DNA from: Actinomadura montaniterrae
Lineage (GTDB): Bacteria > Actinomycetota > Actinomycetes > Streptosporangiales > Streptosporangiaceae
Length of the DNA: 47,751 nt
Assembly (NCBI RefSeq): GCF_008923365.1
Contig: NZ_WBMR01000058.1
Span: 1-47,751, forward strand
Direction: 5' to 3'
Shown here: positions 46,750-47,751 of the stretch, in pieces
How the letters are laid out: each line of letters begins with the position of its first letter
Numbering within the stretch: position 1 is the first letter of the stretch
The notes under the pieces: model-generated
What the model saw: the letters and a program-made list of their open reading frames with translations, nothing else
What the model was told of the DNA's origin: nothing
Database searches by the model: none
Program-made: the position numbers and the translations under genes

Positions 46750-47751
46750 ATGGCGAGCCCGCTTCCCCTCACCGCCGCGGATCCCACCCGCCTCGGCGGC
46801 TACGAGATCCTCGGGCGCCTCGGCACCGGCGGCCAGGGCGTGGTCTACCTCGGCCGCCCCGCGGGCCCCGCCGCCGGTGGCGCGCCGCCGCGGGTCGCCG
46901 TCAAGCTGCTGCACGCGCAGCTGCTCGGCAACGCCGCCGCGCGCGGCCGGTTCGTCCGCGAGCTGGCGCTGCTGGAGCGGGTCGCCGGGTTCTGCACCGC
47001 GCAGGTGCTCGCCGCCGACATGGACGGCGACCGCCCCTACATCGTCAGCGAGTACGTGCCGGGCCGGTCGCTGCGCGAGCTCGTGCACGAGCGCGGCCCG
47101 CGGGCCGGCGCCGACCTGGACCGGCTGGCGATCAGCACGGTCACCGCGCTCACCGCGATCCACCGCGCGGGCGTCGTGCACCGCGACTTCAAGCCGCAGA
47201 ACGTGCTCATGGGCCTGGACGGCCCGCGCGTGATCGACTTCGGCATCGCCCGCGCGTTCGACGCCGGCGCGACGATGACCAGCCAGGTCGTCGGAACCCC
47301 CGCGTACATGGCGCCCGAGCAGTTCGCGGGCCGGGTGTCGCCCGCCACCGACCTGTTCGCGTGGGCGGCCACGCTGCTGTTCGCCGCCACCGGCCGCGAC
47401 CCGTTCGCGGGCGGCGCGCTGCCCGCCGTGATGTACCGGATCATGCACGAGGCGCCCGACCTCGGCGCGCTGCCGGGGCCGATCGCCGAGGTCGCCGCCG
47501 CCTGCCTCGCCAAGGACCCGAAGGCCCGCCCGACCTCCGAGGACGTCCTGCTCCGGCTCCTCGGCGACCGTCCGGGGCCGCCCCATCCGCGCCTCGAACC
47601 GTCCGCCGCCCGGGGCACGGAGCCCCTGCCCGAGCCGACGGCCGCGACCTGGACCGGCGCCGCCCAGCCCGGCGTCGCGCAGCCCGGCGTCGCGCAGCCC
47701 GGCGTCGCGCAGCCCGGCGTCGCGCAGCCCGGCGTCGCGCAGCCCGGCGTC
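46750..47751 (+). CDS. Serine/threonine protein kinase (3' truncated by the window end)
   Basis: At least 334 codons, open to the window end. It is a Hanks-type kinase: Gly loop LGTGGQGVVYLG, catalytic Lys52 (VAVKLL), HRDFKPQN at 144-151, DFG at 163-165, and activation segment end GTPAYMAPEQ. The catalytic domain ends near 270. A Pro/Ala-rich linker follows with six in-frame copies of AQPGV that run off the window edge. A membrane helix and sensor domain probably follow, as in PknB-type kinases. It is divergent from the DUF6777-like lipoprotein gene, a plausible functional partner outside the membrane. Confidence 0.93.
   Translation, partial: MASPLPLTAADPTRLGGYEILGRLGTGGQGVVYLGRPAGPAAGGAPPRVAVKLLHAQLLGNAAARGRFVRELALLERVAGFCTAQVLAADMDGDRPYIVSEYVPGRSLRELVHERGPRAGADLDRLAISTVTALTAIHRAGVVHRDFKPQNVLMGLDGPRVIDFGIARAFDAGATMTSQVVGTPAYMAPEQFAGRVSPATDLFAWAATLLFAATGRDPFAGGALPAVMYRIMHEAPDLGALPGPIAEVAAACLAKDPKARPTSEDVLLRLLGDRPGPPHPRLEPSAARGTEPLPEPTAATWTGAAQPGVAQPGVAQPGVAQPGVAQPGVAQPGV
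47662..47751 (+). repeat. 15-nt in-frame tandem repeat (AQPGV) at the window edge
   Basis: Six 15-nt units (GCSCAGCCCGGCGTC) run from 47662 to the last base. The first has GCC and the other five GCG as the Ala codon; the five are otherwise identical. The array may continue beyond the window. Confidence 0.9.

Noticed and set aside
47662..47751. Terminal tandem repeat as CRISPR or mobile-element end
   Set aside because: Units are 15 nt with no spacers, are in frame with the kinase, and encode a regular AQPGV linker.

Overview
The window is very GC-rich, with G or C at nearly every third codon position. Coding is dense, genes often overlap by 4 nt (ATGA/GTGA), and several starts look leaderless. 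This fits a chromosomal segment of a filamentous actinomycete (Streptosporangiales/Streptomycetales type). The genus cannot be proven from the sequence alone. I see no rRNA, tRNA, CRISPR array, insertion sequence or phage gene. No gap between genes exceeds about 190 bp.

Layout. 1-4.4 kb: the 3' end of an sbcC-like gene with an apparent frameshift, a DUF574-type methyltransferase, a bacterial PH-domain protein, two membrane proteins, and a two-HTH Lrp/AsnC regulator facing the next operon. 4.5-12.6 kb: a translationally coupled operon for an oligopeptide-type ABC importer (lipoprotein, permease, fused permease-ATPase, ATPase) followed by an M20 amidohydrolase and a YtcJ-type amidohydrolase. 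It probably imports and deacylates an amide or peptide substrate. An alpha/beta hydrolase and an amidase follow; the amidase promoter carries a perfect 18-bp palindrome exactly between -35 and -10. 15-17.6 kb: a Tat-signal small subunit coupled to a GMC oxidoreductase. 17.6-22.5 kb: a ROK regulator divergent from a 1193-residue secreted GH89 alpha-N-acetylglucosaminidase with accessory domains.

22.5-28 kb (minus strand): orphan GroES-like protein, NDP-sugar epimerase, secreted trypsin-like protease with an altered oxyanion-hole position, DMT-like transporter, SDR, and a Baeyer-Villiger-type flavin monooxygenase. 28.1-34.9 kb: the most unusual locus. Three consecutive DUF4132-type paralogues of different architecture are followed, by a 4-nt overlap, by a 130-residue protein. 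Its C-terminal part resembles MoaD/ThiS beta-grasp proteins and it ends exactly in Gly-Gly. I propose this as an uncharacterised ubiquitin-like/sulfur-carrier-like protein plus DUF4132 system. No E1, E2 or JAB-type partner is in the window, so the biochemistry is open.

34.9-41 kb: a LuxR-type regulator divergent from an aldo/keto reductase, a hypothetical protein, a PadR regulator, an APC permease, and a divergent TetR gene coupled to a DmpA-type P1 aminopeptidase, with two inverted repeats in the TetR/APC gap. 41-47.75 kb: a diacylglycerol-kinase-family lipid kinase, an esterase-fold protein lacking its nucleophile serine, an amidohydrolase_2 protein, an ArsR/CDF zinc-type efflux operon, a DUF6777-like lipoprotein, and a Ser/Thr kinase cut by the window end inside a 15-nt tandem repeat.
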